Part shown: positions 35,391 through 45,009 of the stretch, piece by piece
How the letters are laid out: each line of letters begins with the position of its first letter
Numbering within the stretch: the stretch's first letter is position 1
Origin: Streptomyces sp. MUM 2J
GTDB lineage: Bacteria > Actinomycetota > Actinomycetes > Streptomycetales > Streptomycetaceae
DNA: 64,000 nucleotides
Assembly: GCF_022414535.1 (NCBI RefSeq)
Contig: NZ_JADWYM010000008.1
Span: 122,038-186,037, forward strand
Direction of reading: 5' to 3'
Program-made: the position numbers and the translations under genes
The notes under the pieces: generated by a model
The model's database searches: none
Told to the model about the DNA's origin: nothing
The model's input: the letters and a program-made list of their open reading frames with translations, nothing else

Positions 35391-36245
35391 TCAGCCGGTG
35401 GCGGAGCGGTACTTGCGGACCGCCAGCGTCCGGAACACCACGATGATCAGCAGGGACCACAGCACGGACGCCCACACCGCGTGCTGCATGGGCCAGGCGT
35501 CCGGCACCGGATAGCCCGGCGGGAGGTTGCCGAACAGCTCGCGGCAGGCCTGCACGGTGGCGCTGAACGGGTTCCAGTTGGCGATGGTCTGGAGGAACGT
35601 GGGCATGTTCTCCGACGGCACGAACGCGTTCGAGATGAACGTCAGCGGGAACAGCCAGATCAGCCCTCCGGAGGTGGCCGCCTCCGGGGTGCGCACGGAG
35701 AGGCCGATGAGCGCGCCGATCCAGGAGAACGCGTAGCCCAGCAGGAGCAGCAGACCGAATCCGGCGAGCACCTCGCCGACGTTCTCGTGCGTACGCCAGC
35801 CGACGAGGACGGCGACGGCGGCGAGGACCACCAGGGTCAGGGTCGTCTGCACCAGGTCGGCGAGGGTGCGGCCGGTGAGGACCGCGCCTCGTGCCATGGG
35901 CAGCGAGCGGAACCGGTCGATGAGGCCCTTGTGCATGTCGTCGGCGATGCCTGCGCCCGCTCCGGCGGTGGCGAACGTGACGGTCTGCGCGAAGATGCCC
36001 GCCATCAGGAACTCGCGGTACCCCGAGGGGCTGAGCCCCGCACCGGGGACGTTGATCGAGCCGCCGAAGACGTAGCTGAACAGCACCACGAACATGATGG
36101 GCTGGACCAGCCCGAAGACGACCACTTCGGGGATCCGGGTCATGCGGATCAGGTTCCGCTTGGCGATCACCAGGGCGTCGCGGACGGACTGCACGACCGG
36201 GTTGCCGGGCGAGGCGGTCGGTACGGTGTCGGTGACGGCGCTCAC
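35391..36245 (-). CDS. ABC-2 type exporter permease (DrrB-like)
   Basis: A 284-residue permease with six membrane helices and the ABC-2 signature region (FLMAGIFAQTVTFATAGAG, then NAFVPSENMPTFLQTIANWNP). It pairs with the upstream ATPase; the GTG start at 36245 overlaps the ATPase stop as GTGA, so they are translationally coupled. DrrAB-type exporters pump drugs or lipids. The pair lies outside the NRPS cluster and may be a general resistance pump. Confidence 0.9.
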   Translation of the reverse strand: MSAVTDTVPTASPGNPVVQSVRDALVIAKRNLIRMTRIPEVVVFGLVQPIMFVVLFSYVFGGSINVPGAGLSPSGYREFLMAGIFAQTVTFATAGAGAGIADDMHKGLIDRFRSLPMARGAVLTGRTLADLVQTTLTLVVLAAVAVLVGWRTHENVGEVLAGFGLLLLLGYAFSWIGALIGLSVRTPEAATSGGLIWLFPLTFISNAFVPSENMPTFLQTIANWNPFSATVQACRELFGNLPPGYPVPDAWPMQHAVWASVLWSLLIIVVFRTLAVRKYRSATG

Positions 36246-37255
36246 TTGGCGGCCTCCTTGGTGTGTTGCTCGACGGCGTCGCCGGCGGTCTCCTGGCCGG
36301 CCTCCGCGCCGTCCGCCTCGGCGACATGTCCCGTCAGGGACAGGAAGACGTCGTCGAGGGTGGGCCGGCGCAACCCGATGTCGTCGATCTCGATGCCGCG
36401 GGAGTCGAGCTCCCGGATGACCTCGGCCAGCAGCTTGGCGCCGCCCGTGACGGGCACGACCAGCTTGCGCATGTGTTCCTCGACGGTGGTCTCGCCCTTG
36501 CCGAAGCCGGTCAGCACCTCGGAGGCGGCCGGGATGTCCTCGCGTTCGTGGACGACCACCTCGACCCGCTCGCCGCCCGTGCGGGCCTTGAGCTCGTCGG
36601 AGGTTCCGCGGGCGATGACGCGGCCGTGGTCGACGACGGCGATCTCGTGCGCCAGGTGGTCGGCCTCCTCGAGGTACTGGGTGGTGAGCAGCAGAGTGGT
36701 GCCGCCGGAGACGAGCTGCTTGATGACCTCCCACAGCAGCTGCCGGTTGCGCGGGTCGAGGCCGGTCGTCGGTTCGTCCATGAACATCACGGGCGGGGAG
36801 ACGACCAGTGCCGCCGCGAGGTCCAGGCGGCGCCGCATGCCGCCGGAGTAGGTCTTCGCCGGCCGGTCCGCGGCGTCCGCGAGGTCGAACTGCTCCAGCA
36901 GGTCGGTGGCCCGGGCCTTCGCGGCCCTGGCCCGCATCTGGTAGAGCTCGCCGACCATCTGGAGGTTCTCCCGGCCGGTCAGGTACTCGTCGACCGCGGC
37001 GAACTGGCCGGACAGGCCGATCGAGCGCCGCACCTCGTTGGGATGCTTGAGGACGTCCAGGCCCGCGACGACCGCCCGGCCCCGGTCGGGGCGCAGCAGG
37101 GTGGTCAGGCAGCGGACCGTGGTGGTCTTGCCCGCGCCGTTGGGCCCGAGCAGGCCCAGGACGGTGCCCTCGGGCACGTCGAGGTCGACGCCGTCCAGAG
37201 CCCTGACGTCGCCGAAGGTCTTGACCAGGCCTTCGGCGTAGATGGCGCCTGGCAT
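36242..37255 (-). CDS. ABC transporter ATP-binding protein (DrrA-like)
   Basis: A 337-residue ATPase. Walker A GPNGAGKTTT, Q-loop SGQFAAVDEYLTG, signature YSGGMRRRLDLA, Walker B VMFMDEPTTGLD and the H-loop region TTQYLEEAD (Gln replaces the usual H-loop His, as in DrrA-type proteins) are all visible, followed by the DrrA C-terminal domain (RRPTLDDVFLSLTGH). ATG 37255 is preferred over GTG 37267 because GGAG lies 6-7 nt before it. It energises the coupled permease downstream. Confidence 0.92.
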   Translation of the reverse strand: MPGAIYAEGLVKTFGDVRALDGVDLDVPEGTVLGLLGPNGAGKTTTVRCLTTLLRPDRGRAVVAGLDVLKHPNEVRRSIGLSGQFAAVDEYLTGRENLQMVGELYQMRARAAKARATDLLEQFDLADAADRPAKTYSGGMRRRLDLAAALVVSPPVMFMDEPTTGLDPRNRQLLWEVIKQLVSGGTTLLLTTQYLEEADHLAHEIAVVDHGRVIARGTSDELKARTGGERVEVVVHEREDIPAASEVLTGFGKGETTVEEHMRKLVVPVTGGAKLLAEVIRELDSRGIEIDDIGLRRPTLDDVFLSLTGHVAEADGAEAGQETAGDAVEQHTKEAAK

Positions 37256-37511
37256 ATGTGTCTCCACGTCGTCGGAGGATGCTTCGGAAAGCCTAGATTC
37301 GGGCGGTTCGGTCCGCCCGGCGGTCCGGCGGACGGTCCTGGTGGCGGTCCGGCGGTCGGCCTGTGGGGTGGTCCGGGGGAAGGCATGGCGGACAGGACCG
37401 GACGCCTTCTCGTGACCCAGACCATAACGCGATGTATCGCGTCTCTCAACGGATTTTCCCGATCGGTGACGCGCTCCTTCGCGCCTCTGTGCCGCCCGGC
37501 GTCCCGGCGCC

Positions 37512-38741
37512 TCAGACGATGACCGTGTACCCCGCCTCGCGCAGGGCCTGGCCGACCTCGGCGCAGTGCTCCGGGCCCTTGGTCTCCAGGTGCAGCTCGA
37601 CCTCCGCCTCCGTGAGCCCGAGCCGTGGGTCGGTCCGTACGTGGCTCACGTCGAGGACGTTAGCGTCCACCACTGACAACACCCCGAGCAGCGCCGCCAG
37701 CGCCCCCGGCCGGTCCGTCAGCCGCACCCGGACCGCCAGGTAGCGGCCCTGCGCCGCCAGGCCGTGCCGCAGGATGCGCTGCAGCAGCAGCGGGTCGACG
37801 TTGCCGCCGGACAGCACCGCCACCACCGGCCCCTCGAAGGCCCCGGGGTCGCCGAGCAGCGCCGCCACCGGGCTCGCCCCGGCGGGCTCCACGACCAGCT
37901 TGGCCCGCTCCAGGCACAGCAGCAGCGCGGTCGACAGCTGGTCCTCGGTCACCGTACGGACCTCGTCCACCAGGTCCGCGACGATCCCGAACGGCACGTC
38001 GCCGGGCCGGCCGACCTTGATGCCGTCCGCCATCGTCACCGGATGCGCGATCGCCACCGGGTGCCCGGCTGCCAGCGACGGCGGGTACGCGGCGGCGCCC
38101 TCCGCCTGCACGCCGACGATCCGCACGTCGGGCCGCAGCGACTTCACCGCGACCGCGATACCGGCCGCGAGCCCGCCACCACCGATACCGACGACGATCG
38201 TGCCCACCTCGGGGCACTGCTCCAGGATCTCCAGGCCCACGGTGCCCTGGCCCGCGATGATGTCGGGGTGGTCGAAGGGGTGGATGAAGACCGCGCCCGT
38301 CGACGCCGCGTACTCCTGGGCGGCGGCCAGCGTCTCGTCGACGACCTGGCCGTGCAGACGCACCTCGGCGCCGTACTCCCGGGTCGCGCTGATCTTCGGC
38401 AGCGGGGCGCCCTTCGGCATGAACACCGTCGCGTGCACTCCGAGCAGCGACGACGCCAGGGCGACGCCCTGCGCGTGGTTGCCGGCGCTCGCCGCGACGA
38501 CGCCGGCCGCCCGCTGCTCGGGCAGCAGACCGGCGATCATGACGTAGGCGCCGCGCAGTTTGAACGACCCCGTGCGCTGGAGGTTCTCGCACTTGAAGTG
38601 GACCGGCGAGCCCACCAGCTGCGACAGCCGCCGACTGCCTTCCACGGCGGTCACGCGTGCGACGCCGCTGAGCATCTTCTGGGCCCCGCGCACGTCGTCG
38701 AGGGTGACGGGCGGGAGGGATGCGGCCCTACGGAGATTCAT
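37512..38741 (-). CDS. ilvA: Threonine ammonia-lyase with ACT domain
   Basis: A 409-residue fold-type II PLP enzyme: TGSFKLRGAY with Lys61 for PLP, the SAGNHAQGVA loop, GGGGLAAGI for phosphate binding, and a C-terminal ACT domain (about 330-409, beginning AVRVRLTDRPGALAALL). It deaminates threonine to 2-oxobutyrate. The length and single ACT domain match the 'catabolic' type of actinomycetes, which can nonetheless feed isoleucine synthesis. ATG 38741 starts the conserved region; upstream frame is non-conserved. It is divergent from a MarR-type gene 143 bp away. Confidence 0.9.
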   Translation of the reverse strand: MNLRRAASLPPVTLDDVRGAQKMLSGVARVTAVEGSRRLSQLVGSPVHFKCENLQRTGSFKLRGAYVMIAGLLPEQRAAGVVAASAGNHAQGVALASSLLGVHATVFMPKGAPLPKISATREYGAEVRLHGQVVDETLAAAQEYAASTGAVFIHPFDHPDIIAGQGTVGLEILEQCPEVGTIVVGIGGGGLAAGIAVAVKSLRPDVRIVGVQAEGAAAYPPSLAAGHPVAIAHPVTMADGIKVGRPGDVPFGIVADLVDEVRTVTEDQLSTALLLCLERAKLVVEPAGASPVAALLGDPGAFEGPVVAVLSGGNVDPLLLQRILRHGLAAQGRYLAVRVRLTDRPGALAALLGVLSVVDANVLDVSHVRTDPRLGLTEAEVELHLETKGPEHCAEVGQALREAGYTVIV

Positions 38742-38884
38742 GATGCAAGTCTCGCAGTTCACACCCGCCCGGACCGGCTGTGACCGACCGGCGAGACGGG
38801 TTCGCGCACCCTCGGTACGGGCGGCGCCCCGTCCGCGTACCCTGTCCCCCAACCAGCAGCCTTCCACGAAGTGAGCCCCCGGCC

Positions 38885-39412
38885 ATGCCCACAACCCCCG
38901 ACATGTCGACGGACGTGACGACCGTCGGTGACACCGGTCTTCTGGACACCCTCCAGCACGAGGTGGCGGTGTTCGCCCGCCGCGCCGAACAGACCCGGCT
39001 GGGCGGTGTCGGACAGGTGCGCAACTCCATGGACCGCGCCGCGTACCTGCTGCTCAACCGGCTCGACAAAGAGGGCCCCATGGGCGTCAAGGCGCTCGCC
39101 GCGAGCATGGGCATCGACTCCTCTACGGTGACCCGGCAGGTGGCGCCGCTGGTGGACACCGGCCTGGTGAAGCGGACCTCCCACCCGGAGGACGGGCGCG
39201 CGGTCGTCCTCCAGCTCTCCCCGCGCGGCCGGGCGCGCCTGGAAGAGGTGCGGTCCTCCCGGCGCCAGCTGATGGCCGAGCTGACCCACGACTGGGCACC
39301 TCAGGACCGCGAGACGTTCTGCGCGCTCCTCACCCGCTTCAACGACGCCCTGTCGGCGCGGCAGGCGGCCCATGGCGTGACGGGCCCGGAGCCGGCGGCC
39401 AGCACCTCGTGA
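38885..39412 (+). CDS. MarR family regulator
   Basis: A 175-residue winged-helix protein. The recognition region reads GVKALAASMGIDSSTVTRQV, followed by the wing RTSHPEDGRAVVLQLSPRGR, both typical of MarR. N- and C-terminal helices form the dimer interface. The long N-terminus (about 25 residues) is variable. It is divergent from the threonine ammonia-lyase gene; control of that gene is possible but not shown. Confidence 0.88.
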   Translation: MPTTPDMSTDVTTVGDTGLLDTLQHEVAVFARRAEQTRLGGVGQVRNSMDRAAYLLLNRLDKEGPMGVKALAASMGIDSSTVTRQVAPLVDTGLVKRTSHPEDGRAVVLQLSPRGRARLEEVRSSRRQLMAELTHDWAPQDRETFCALLTRFNDALSARQAAHGVTGPEPAASTS

Positions 39413-39619
39413 GCCGCCCGGCGGCAGGGCCGGCACTCGGCCGCGTGCGCGGCTCTTGACCGAAAGGGCACCCCTGGCCTCATATGAGACCGGGCCCTCG
39501 TCCCATCCGGGATCGAACACCCGCGCGTGCCGTACTGCCGTGTGCGGCGCCGCTCGACGGTTCGGCCTCCGGGCGCGGCAGGGTCCCTGACGTCTTGGTC
39601 GCCCTGAGGGGGAGGCGCG

Positions 39620-40120
39620 GTGTGCGAACGGCATGCGTCCCAGGGTGCCCGGCGGGCCCGGGAGTTCGAGTCGTTCGTCGCGGGCGCGGCCGGGCGGCTG
39701 CTGCACTCCGCGACGCTGCTCACCGGCGAGGCGCCGGACGACAACCCGCGCGCGCGTCGTCTGCTGACGCTCGCTCTGGCCCACACGTACGCCGTGTGGG
39801 ACCGGTTGCGCGGCGAGGACCCCTACGACCGTGCCCGCGAGTATCTGGCCACCCGCTTCGCCCGTGGCGCCTGGCACCACCGCGGGGGCCTGCTCTCCCG
39901 CGCCCGGGTCCACCCCGCCAGTCCGCTCGCCCATCTCGGCCCGCGGGAGCGGCTGATCATCGTGCTGCGGCTGTTCGAGGGCGTCGGCGAGGAGCAGGTG
40001 GCGGCCCTGCTCGGAATTCCCCAGGAACGCGTCCACGCCCTGTGCGACCGCGCGACCGCGACCGTACTGCACCCTCCGCGCAGGCCCGCGGCGGTGGAGG
40101 CGGGGGCGGCGCCGTCATGA
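39620..40120 (+). CDS. Sigma-70-like (SigE-family) protein
   Basis: A 166-residue protein. The start FESFVAGAAGRLLHSATLLTGE resembles region 2.1 of SigE-type ECF factors, and the C-terminal LGPRERLIIVLRLFEGVGEE, then QVAALLGIPQERVHALCDRA, is a region 4.2 helix-turn-helix. The core of region 2 that contacts the -10 element is poorly conserved, so it may be a degenerate sigma factor or only a region-4 DNA-binding protein. GTG 39620 has GGGAGG upstream. A small membrane protein gene follows and may regulate it. Confidence 0.65.
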   Translation: MCERHASQGARRAREFESFVAGAAGRLLHSATLLTGEAPDDNPRARRLLTLALAHTYAVWDRLRGEDPYDRAREYLATRFARGAWHHRGGLLSRARVHPASPLAHLGPRERLIIVLRLFEGVGEEQVAALLGIPQERVHALCDRATATVLHPPRRPAAVEAGAAPS

Positions 40121-40172
40121 GGCAGCGTGCGGCGGGGCGCCGACAGCGGGGCGCCGGCGGCGGGAGGCGGTC

Positions 40173-40421
40173 GTGAGCCGGGCGGAACGCGAGGCGGCGG
40201 CGCGGCGGATCATGGAACGGATGCCGCCCGTCACACCGCCGGACCTGTACCCGGCGGCCGTCCGCCGGGGCACCCGGATGCTGCGGCACCGGGTGGTCGC
40301 GCGACGCCTGCTGTGGGTGTCGCTGGTCGCCGCGGCCGTCGCGCTCACCGTCTGGGCGGTGGCCGTCCAGCCGTGGGGAACTCCGCCCTCGGAGACGACG
40401 CCGCCCCTGTCGGACTGGTGA
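40173..40421 (+). CDS. Small membrane protein, possible partner of the sigma-like protein
   Basis: An 82-residue protein starting at GTG 40173 with GGGAGGCGG upstream. Residues 1-43 are charged (SRAEREAAARRIMERM), one membrane helix follows (LLWVSLVAAAVALTVWAVAV, about 46-65), then a short extracytoplasmic tail. The small cytoplasmic domain plus one helix recalls a minimal anti-sigma layout, but no zinc or ASD motif is seen. After the stop, 40434-40495 holds three copies of CGGATCGGT. Confidence 0.55.
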   Translation: MSRAEREAAARRIMERMPPVTPPDLYPAAVRRGTRMLRHRVVARRLLWVSLVAAAVALTVWAVAVQPWGTPPSETTPPLSDW

Positions 40422-40632
40422 CCTGGCGGATCGGTCGCCCGGCGGATCGGTGACGAGCCTCAGTGGCACCTGCCGGATCGGTGGCCTGCCGAGTGATCTG
40501 CCGGACGCCGAGCCACCGGACGGCGACCCTGCCGGAGCGGGGACCCGCCGCAGTGGTGACCTGCGGGGCGGCGGCCGGTGGCCGCCGGACCGCTCGCCGG
40601 GCCCCGCCGTGCCCTGCGGGACTACGGGTGGG

Positions 40633-41787
40633 TCACCCGAGGGCCTGCTGGAGGTCCTCCAGCAGGTCGTCGGCGTTCTCGATGCCGACGGACAGCCGTA
40701 CGAGATCGCCGGGGACCTCCAGGGCGGAGCCCGCGGCGGAGGCGTGGGTCATCCGGCCCGGGTGCTCGATCAGGGACTCCACACCGCCGAGGGACTCGCC
40801 CAGGGTGAACAGCTTCGCGCGGTTGCAGACCGCCACGGCCGCCTCCTCGCCGCCCTCGACGCGGAAGGACACCATGCCGCCGAACGCCTTCATCTGCTTG
40901 GCGGCGACCTCATGACCGGGGTGGTCCCCCAGGCCGGGGTACAGCACCCGCGTCACCCGCGCGTGCCGGGTCAGCATGTCGGCGACCTTCGCGGCGTTCT
41001 CGCTGTGCCGGTCCATGCGCACCGACAGCGTCTTGGTGCCGCGCAGCACCAGCCAGGAGTCGAACGGCCCGGCCACGGCGCCCATGGCGTTCTGGTGGTA
41101 GGCGAGTTCCTCGCCCAGTTCCTGGTCGTTCACGATCAGCGCGCCGCCAACGACGTCCGAGTGCCCGCCCATGTACTTGGTGAGGGAGTGCACGACGACG
41201 TCCGCGCCAAGCGACAACGGCTGCTGGAGGTAGGGCGTGGCGAAGGTGTTGTCGACGACGAGCCGGGCGCCGGCGTCCCGGGCGATCTGGGCGACGGCGG
41301 CGATGTCGGTGACGCCGAGCAGCGGGTTGGAGGGGGTCTCCACCCACACGGCCTTCGTCCGCGGGGTGATCGCGGCCCGTACGGCGGAGGGGCTGCTGGT
41401 GTCGGCGACCGACCACTCCACGCCCCACCGGGAGACGACCTTGGCGAAGAGGCGGAAGGTGCCGCCGTAGGCGTCGTTCGGGATGACGACGTGGTCGCCC
41501 GGGCTGAGCAGCGTACGCAGCAGGCAGTCCTCGGCCGCCAGTCCGGACGCGAACGCGAGCCCCCGGCGTCCGCCCTCCAGGGCGGCGAGGTTCTCCTCCA
41601 GGGCGGTGCGGGTCGGGTTGGCGCTGCGGCTGTACTCGTAGCCGCCGCGCAGGCCGCCGACGCCGTCCTGCTTGTAGGTCGAGACCTGGTAGATCGGCGG
41701 GACGACCGCGCCGGTGAGGGGATCGGCGGTGTTGCCCGCGTGGATCGCGAGGGTCTCGAAGTGCTGACTGATGTGCCTGTCGCTCAT
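40633..41787 (-). CDS. metB: Cystathionine gamma-synthase / PLP-dependent trans-sulfuration enzyme
   Basis: A 384-residue Cys/Met-metabolism PLP enzyme: FETLAIHAGNT at the N-terminus, YEYSRSANPTRTALE, SGLAAEDCL, VVDNTFATPYLQ with the cofactor Asp, and HSLTKYMGGHSDVVGG with the PLP lysine. Actinomycete members of this clade make cystathionine from O-acyl-homoserine and cysteine; some also act as gamma-lyases. ATG 41787 fits the family's N-terminus; the open frame extends far upstream without homology. Confidence 0.9.
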   Translation of the reverse strand: MSDRHISQHFETLAIHAGNTADPLTGAVVPPIYQVSTYKQDGVGGLRGGYEYSRSANPTRTALEENLAALEGGRRGLAFASGLAAEDCLLRTLLSPGDHVVIPNDAYGGTFRLFAKVVSRWGVEWSVADTSSPSAVRAAITPRTKAVWVETPSNPLLGVTDIAAVAQIARDAGARLVVDNTFATPYLQQPLSLGADVVVHSLTKYMGGHSDVVGGALIVNDQELGEELAYHQNAMGAVAGPFDSWLVLRGTKTLSVRMDRHSENAAKVADMLTRHARVTRVLYPGLGDHPGHEVAAKQMKAFGGMVSFRVEGGEEAAVAVCNRAKLFTLGESLGGVESLIEHPGRMTHASAAGSALEVPGDLVRLSVGIENADDLLEDLQQALG

Positions 41788-41919
41788 GGGCCCGAGCGTA
41801 GTGTGCGCGGTGGCCGAACGGCGCCCCGGCGCCGTACCCGGCCGCCGGCTCCGCCAGGTTTTCCACAGGCCCGCCGACCGGGTTGGCCATGTGCCGTCGG
41901 CGTCTGGTTCGCTTGAGGC

Positions 41920-43038
41920 ATGAAGATTCTCTGGGTCCTGATCGCGATGGTCATGATCGGCTTCGTGCTGCTCCCGCTGGTACGGCGCAGGCGGGCCATG
42001 ATCGAGCAGGTCCCCGCGGGCCACCCGGACGCGGCCGATCCCGCGACCTACGGCTTCGTCCGCGAGGAGCAGCTGGACGTCCGCATGCCCGGCCCCGACC
42101 AGGATCTGACGGACGTCCTGGAGCTGGTGGAGCGCACCGGGGACTACAGGGCCGCCGCCCAGCTGCTGGCCGGCACCGAGACCGAGGGCGAGTACCGCTG
42201 GCAGCGCGTGCAGGCGTTCGCCGGGGCGGCGGCGCTGGAGCTGCAGCGGCGGCCCGGCGGAGTCGGGGAGATACCGGGCGGGCAGTGGCTGCGGGTGTGG
42301 CGCGCGGAGGCGCCCAAGGACGCGGGCGGCGCCGCGGTGCACGCCGAGTTCCTGGTGCAGCAGGCGTGGCGGACGGCGGCACCGGGCTCCGAAGCGTTCC
42401 GGATCATCATGGAGGAGGCGAGGTCGGCCGTGGCCGACGCTGCCCTGCTGGCCCCCGGCGACCCGGTGCCATACATCGTGGAACTGTCCGTGGCCCGGGG
42501 CCTGGGCTACTCCCAGAAGGAGTTCGAGCAGCTCTGGCTGAAGACCCTCGACCGCGCCCCTCACCACATGGGCGCACACCTGGCGGCGCTGCAGTACTGG
42601 TGCGAGAAGTGGCACGGCTCGCGCGAGCTGGCGTACCGGTTCGCCGAGACCGCGGCGGCCCGCGCTCCGCAGGGCTCGCTGCTGGCCGGACTGCCCCTCT
42701 TCGCGGTCTTCGAGCACCTGCCCGAACTCAACCTGGTGCAGGGGTTCTACCGCAGTGAGGTCGTCACCCGGGCGGTCCACGGCGCCCTCCACGCGGTGCA
42801 CACGGCGGACCCGGACGACCCGATGCTCGCGCACGTGCGGCATCTGCTGCTGTTCTTCCTGGTCCGGGCCGAGCGCTGGGCCGAGGCCATGGACCAGCTG
42901 GCCCACGTCGACGGCCATGTCGGCGCCCTGCCGTGGACCCTGTTCGACGACCCGGCGGCGGAGTTCGCGGTCTTCCGGGCGCTGGCGGTCGCGGGCTACG
43001 AGGCCAACGGGGGCAGCCCCGCCACGATGCCGCACTGA
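41920..43038 (+). CDS. Conserved membrane-anchored protein of unknown function
   Basis: A 372-residue protein with an N-terminal membrane anchor (KILWVLIAMVMIGFVLLPLV) and a helical cytoplasmic domain of repeated 30-40-residue helix pairs, reminiscent of TPR or DUF4034-type proteins (for example VLELVERTGDYRAAAQLL and RAERWAEAMDQLAHVDGHVG). No catalytic motif is seen. It is transcribed divergently from metB; the start ATG 41920 is followed directly by the anchor. Confidence 0.7.
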   Translation: MKILWVLIAMVMIGFVLLPLVRRRRAMIEQVPAGHPDAADPATYGFVREEQLDVRMPGPDQDLTDVLELVERTGDYRAAAQLLAGTETEGEYRWQRVQAFAGAAALELQRRPGGVGEIPGGQWLRVWRAEAPKDAGGAAVHAEFLVQQAWRTAAPGSEAFRIIMEEARSAVADAALLAPGDPVPYIVELSVARGLGYSQKEFEQLWLKTLDRAPHHMGAHLAALQYWCEKWHGSRELAYRFAETAAARAPQGSLLAGLPLFAVFEHLPELNLVQGFYRSEVVTRAVHGALHAVHTADPDDPMLAHVRHLLLFFLVRAERWAEAMDQLAHVDGHVGALPWTLFDDPAAEFAVFRALAVAGYEANGGSPATMPH

Positions 43039-43134
43039 CCTCCGGCTCATGGGAGGCGCCGTGGACCGCCCGGGTGCGGCCGGTGAGTCGTTCGGGCGCC
43101 CCGCCGACGGTGGACCGGCCGACCTGAGGCGGTG

Positions 43135-43518
43135 TCAGCCGCCGCTGCCGTAGGGTCTCGTCAGGAGTTCCAGGCGGTGGCCGTTGGGGTCGTCGAAGTA
43201 CACGCCCCGGCCGCCGTCGTTGTGGTTGATCTCGCCGGGGTGCCGGTGGAGCGGATCCGCCCAGTAGGTCAGTCCGGCCTCGCGGACCCGCCCGAAGATG
43301 GCGTCGAAGTCGTCCTCGGAGACCAGGAAGGCGTAGTGCTGCGGGGCGATGCGGCCTTCGGTGGCCATGTAGTCGAGGGTGACGCCGTTGGGGACGGCGA
43401 CCGGGATGAAGGGGCCGTACGGCGGGCTCACCTCCAGACCGAGGATGTCGGCGAGGAAGCGCGCCGAGGCCTGGCGGTCGTGTGCGGCGACGATGGTGTG
43501 GTTCAGCCGGACGGTCAT
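43135..43518 (-). CDS. VOC superfamily protein (glyoxalase-like)
   Basis: A 127-residue single-domain VOC protein. Metal ligands expected for the fold are visible: His in RLNHTIVAAHD, His in APQHYAFLVSEDD, and Glu in FDDPNGHRLELLTRPY. ATG 43518 starts the conserved region. The substrate is unknown; glyoxalase, dioxygenase and resistance-type members share this fold. Upstream, between 43530 and 43580, GTCGCGGG occurs in near-copies. Confidence 0.8.
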   Translation of the reverse strand: MTVRLNHTIVAAHDRQASARFLADILGLEVSPPYGPFIPVAVPNGVTLDYMATEGRIAPQHYAFLVSEDDFDAIFGRVREAGLTYWADPLHRHPGEINHNDGGRGVYFDDPNGHRLELLTRPYGSGG

Positions 43519-43750
43519 CACCGAATCTCCCCTCGCGGGCGTTCCCCGTCGCGGGTGTCCGCTCTCACGTCGCGGGCGCTCCGCCCGGGCCTCCTCGCAC
43601 ACCTCTCGCGGACCTTCCCTCCCGCCCACGCTACTCCGCGGCCGTGCCCCGGCGGGTCGGCCGCGGCCCGGACAGCCGCGGGCGAGCGTGGGGCGGCCCG
43701 CCCCCGAGGCAGAGGTGCCTGCGGGGACGGGCGGAGCGCCGGAGGCCGGG

Positions 43751-43797
43751 ACGTCCAGACGTCCAGACGTCAGGAGGTCAGGAGGTCAGGAGGTCAG
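43751..43797. repeat. Six-unit 8-bp tandem repeat at the end of the alcohol dehydrogenase gene
   Basis: Units read ACGTCCAG, ACGTCCAG, ACGTCAGG, AGGTCAGG, AGGTCAGG, AGGTCAG. The last one includes the complement of the dehydrogenase stop codon (43794-43796). Confidence 0.85.
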
Positions 43798-44834
43798 ATC
43801 GTCGCGGTGTCGATCACGAAGCGGTAGCGGACGTCGCTGTCGACGACCCGCTCGTACGCCTCGTTGATCCGGTCGGCGCCGATCAGCTCGATCTCTGCGC
43901 CGAAGCCGTGCTCGGCGCAGAAGTCCAGCATCTCCTGGGTCTCGGCGATGCCGCCGATCATGGAGCCGGCGAGGGTCTTGCCGCCGCCGATCACGGAGAA
44001 GAGGTTCAGTGCGACGGGCTCCTCGGGGGCGCCCACGTTGACCAGGGCTCCGCGGGTCTTCAGCAGGGTCAGGTAGGCGTTGAAGTCCAGCGGTGCCGAG
44101 ACCGTCGAGACGATCAGGTCGAAGCTGCCGGTCAGCTCTTGGAAGGTCTTCGGGTCGCTGGTGGCGTAGTAGTGGTCGGCGCCCAGGCGCAGGCCGTCGT
44201 CCTTCTTGCGCAGGGACTGCGACAGCACGGTCACCTCGGCACCCAGCGCGTGCGCGATCTTCACGCCCATGTGGCCGAGGCCGCCCATGCCGAGGATCGC
44301 GACCTTCTTGCCGGGGCCCGCACCCCAGTGCTTGAGGGGTGAGTACAGGGTGACGCCGGCACACAGCAGCGGTGCGGCGACGTCGAGGGAGAGGCCGTCG
44401 GGAATGCCGACGACGTAGTTCTCGTCGACCACGATCTTCTGCGAGTAGCCGCCGTAGGTCGGCTCGCCGTCCTTGCCGATCGCGTTGTAGGTGCCGGTCA
44501 TCCCGCTGGTGCAGTACTGCTCCAGGCCGGCCTTGCAGTTGTCGCACTCACGGCAGGAGTCGACCATGCAGCCGACGCCGACCCGGTCTCCGACGGCGAA
44601 CCGGGTCACGCCCGGGCCGGCCTCGGCGACCACACCGGCGATCTCGTGGCCGGGGACCATCGGGAAGATGGCCTCGCCCCAGCCCTCCTGCGCCTGGTGG
44701 ATGTCGGAGTGGCAGATACCGGCGTACTTGATGTCGATCAGGACGTCGAACTCACCGACCGGGCGGCGTTCGATCGTCGTGCGCTCCAGCGGAGCCTTGG
44801 GCGCGGGTGCGGCGTACGCGGCAACAGTGGTCAT
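43794..44834 (-). CDS. Zinc-dependent NAD(P) alcohol dehydrogenase (YahK/CAD type)
   Basis: A 346-residue medium-chain dehydrogenase. Catalytic zinc site: Cys in GICHSDIH and His in GHEIAGVV; structural zinc: the four cysteines of [15 protein letters not shown]; cofactor loop [17 protein letters not shown]. It matches YahK/cinnamyl-alcohol-type aldehyde reductases that reduce a broad range of aldehydes. It is divergent from an XRE regulator 175 bp away, which is the obvious candidate controller. Confidence 0.9.
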   Translation of the reverse strand: MTTVAAYAAPAPKAPLERTTIERRPVGEFDVLIDIKYAGICHSDIHQAQEGWGEAIFPMVPGHEIAGVVAEAGPGVTRFAVGDRVGVGCMVDSCRECDNCKAGLEQYCTSGMTGTYNAIGKDGEPTYGGYSQKIVVDENYVVGIPDGLSLDVAAPLLCAGVTLYSPLKHWGAGPGKKVAILGMGGLGHMGVKIAHALGAEVTVLSQSLRKKDDGLRLGADHYYATSDPKTFQELTGSFDLIVSTVSAPLDFNAYLTLLKTRGALVNVGAPEEPVALNLFSVIGGGKTLAGSMIGGIAETQEMLDFCAEHGFGAEIELIGADRINEAYERVVDSDVRYRFVIDTATI

Positions 44835-45009
44835 GTCGGGGGTCTCTCCTGTGGGGGCGGATCCGTGCCCGTCCCGTCTTCCGGCCGGGCACGGTGTCCA
44901 GCCTGCAACGGCCGCGGGCATCCACCCAGACCACGGTTCGGCGTACGTCTGCCGTGCCTACCACTGGCCGGGTCAGGCTCATGGACGTACGACCAGGAAT
45001 ACTGGACAT

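Noticed and set aside
40434..40495. Three CGGATCGGT copies considered as a CRISPR-like or operator array
   Set aside because: Only three short, unevenly spaced copies with no spacers of constant length; recorded as simple repeats.
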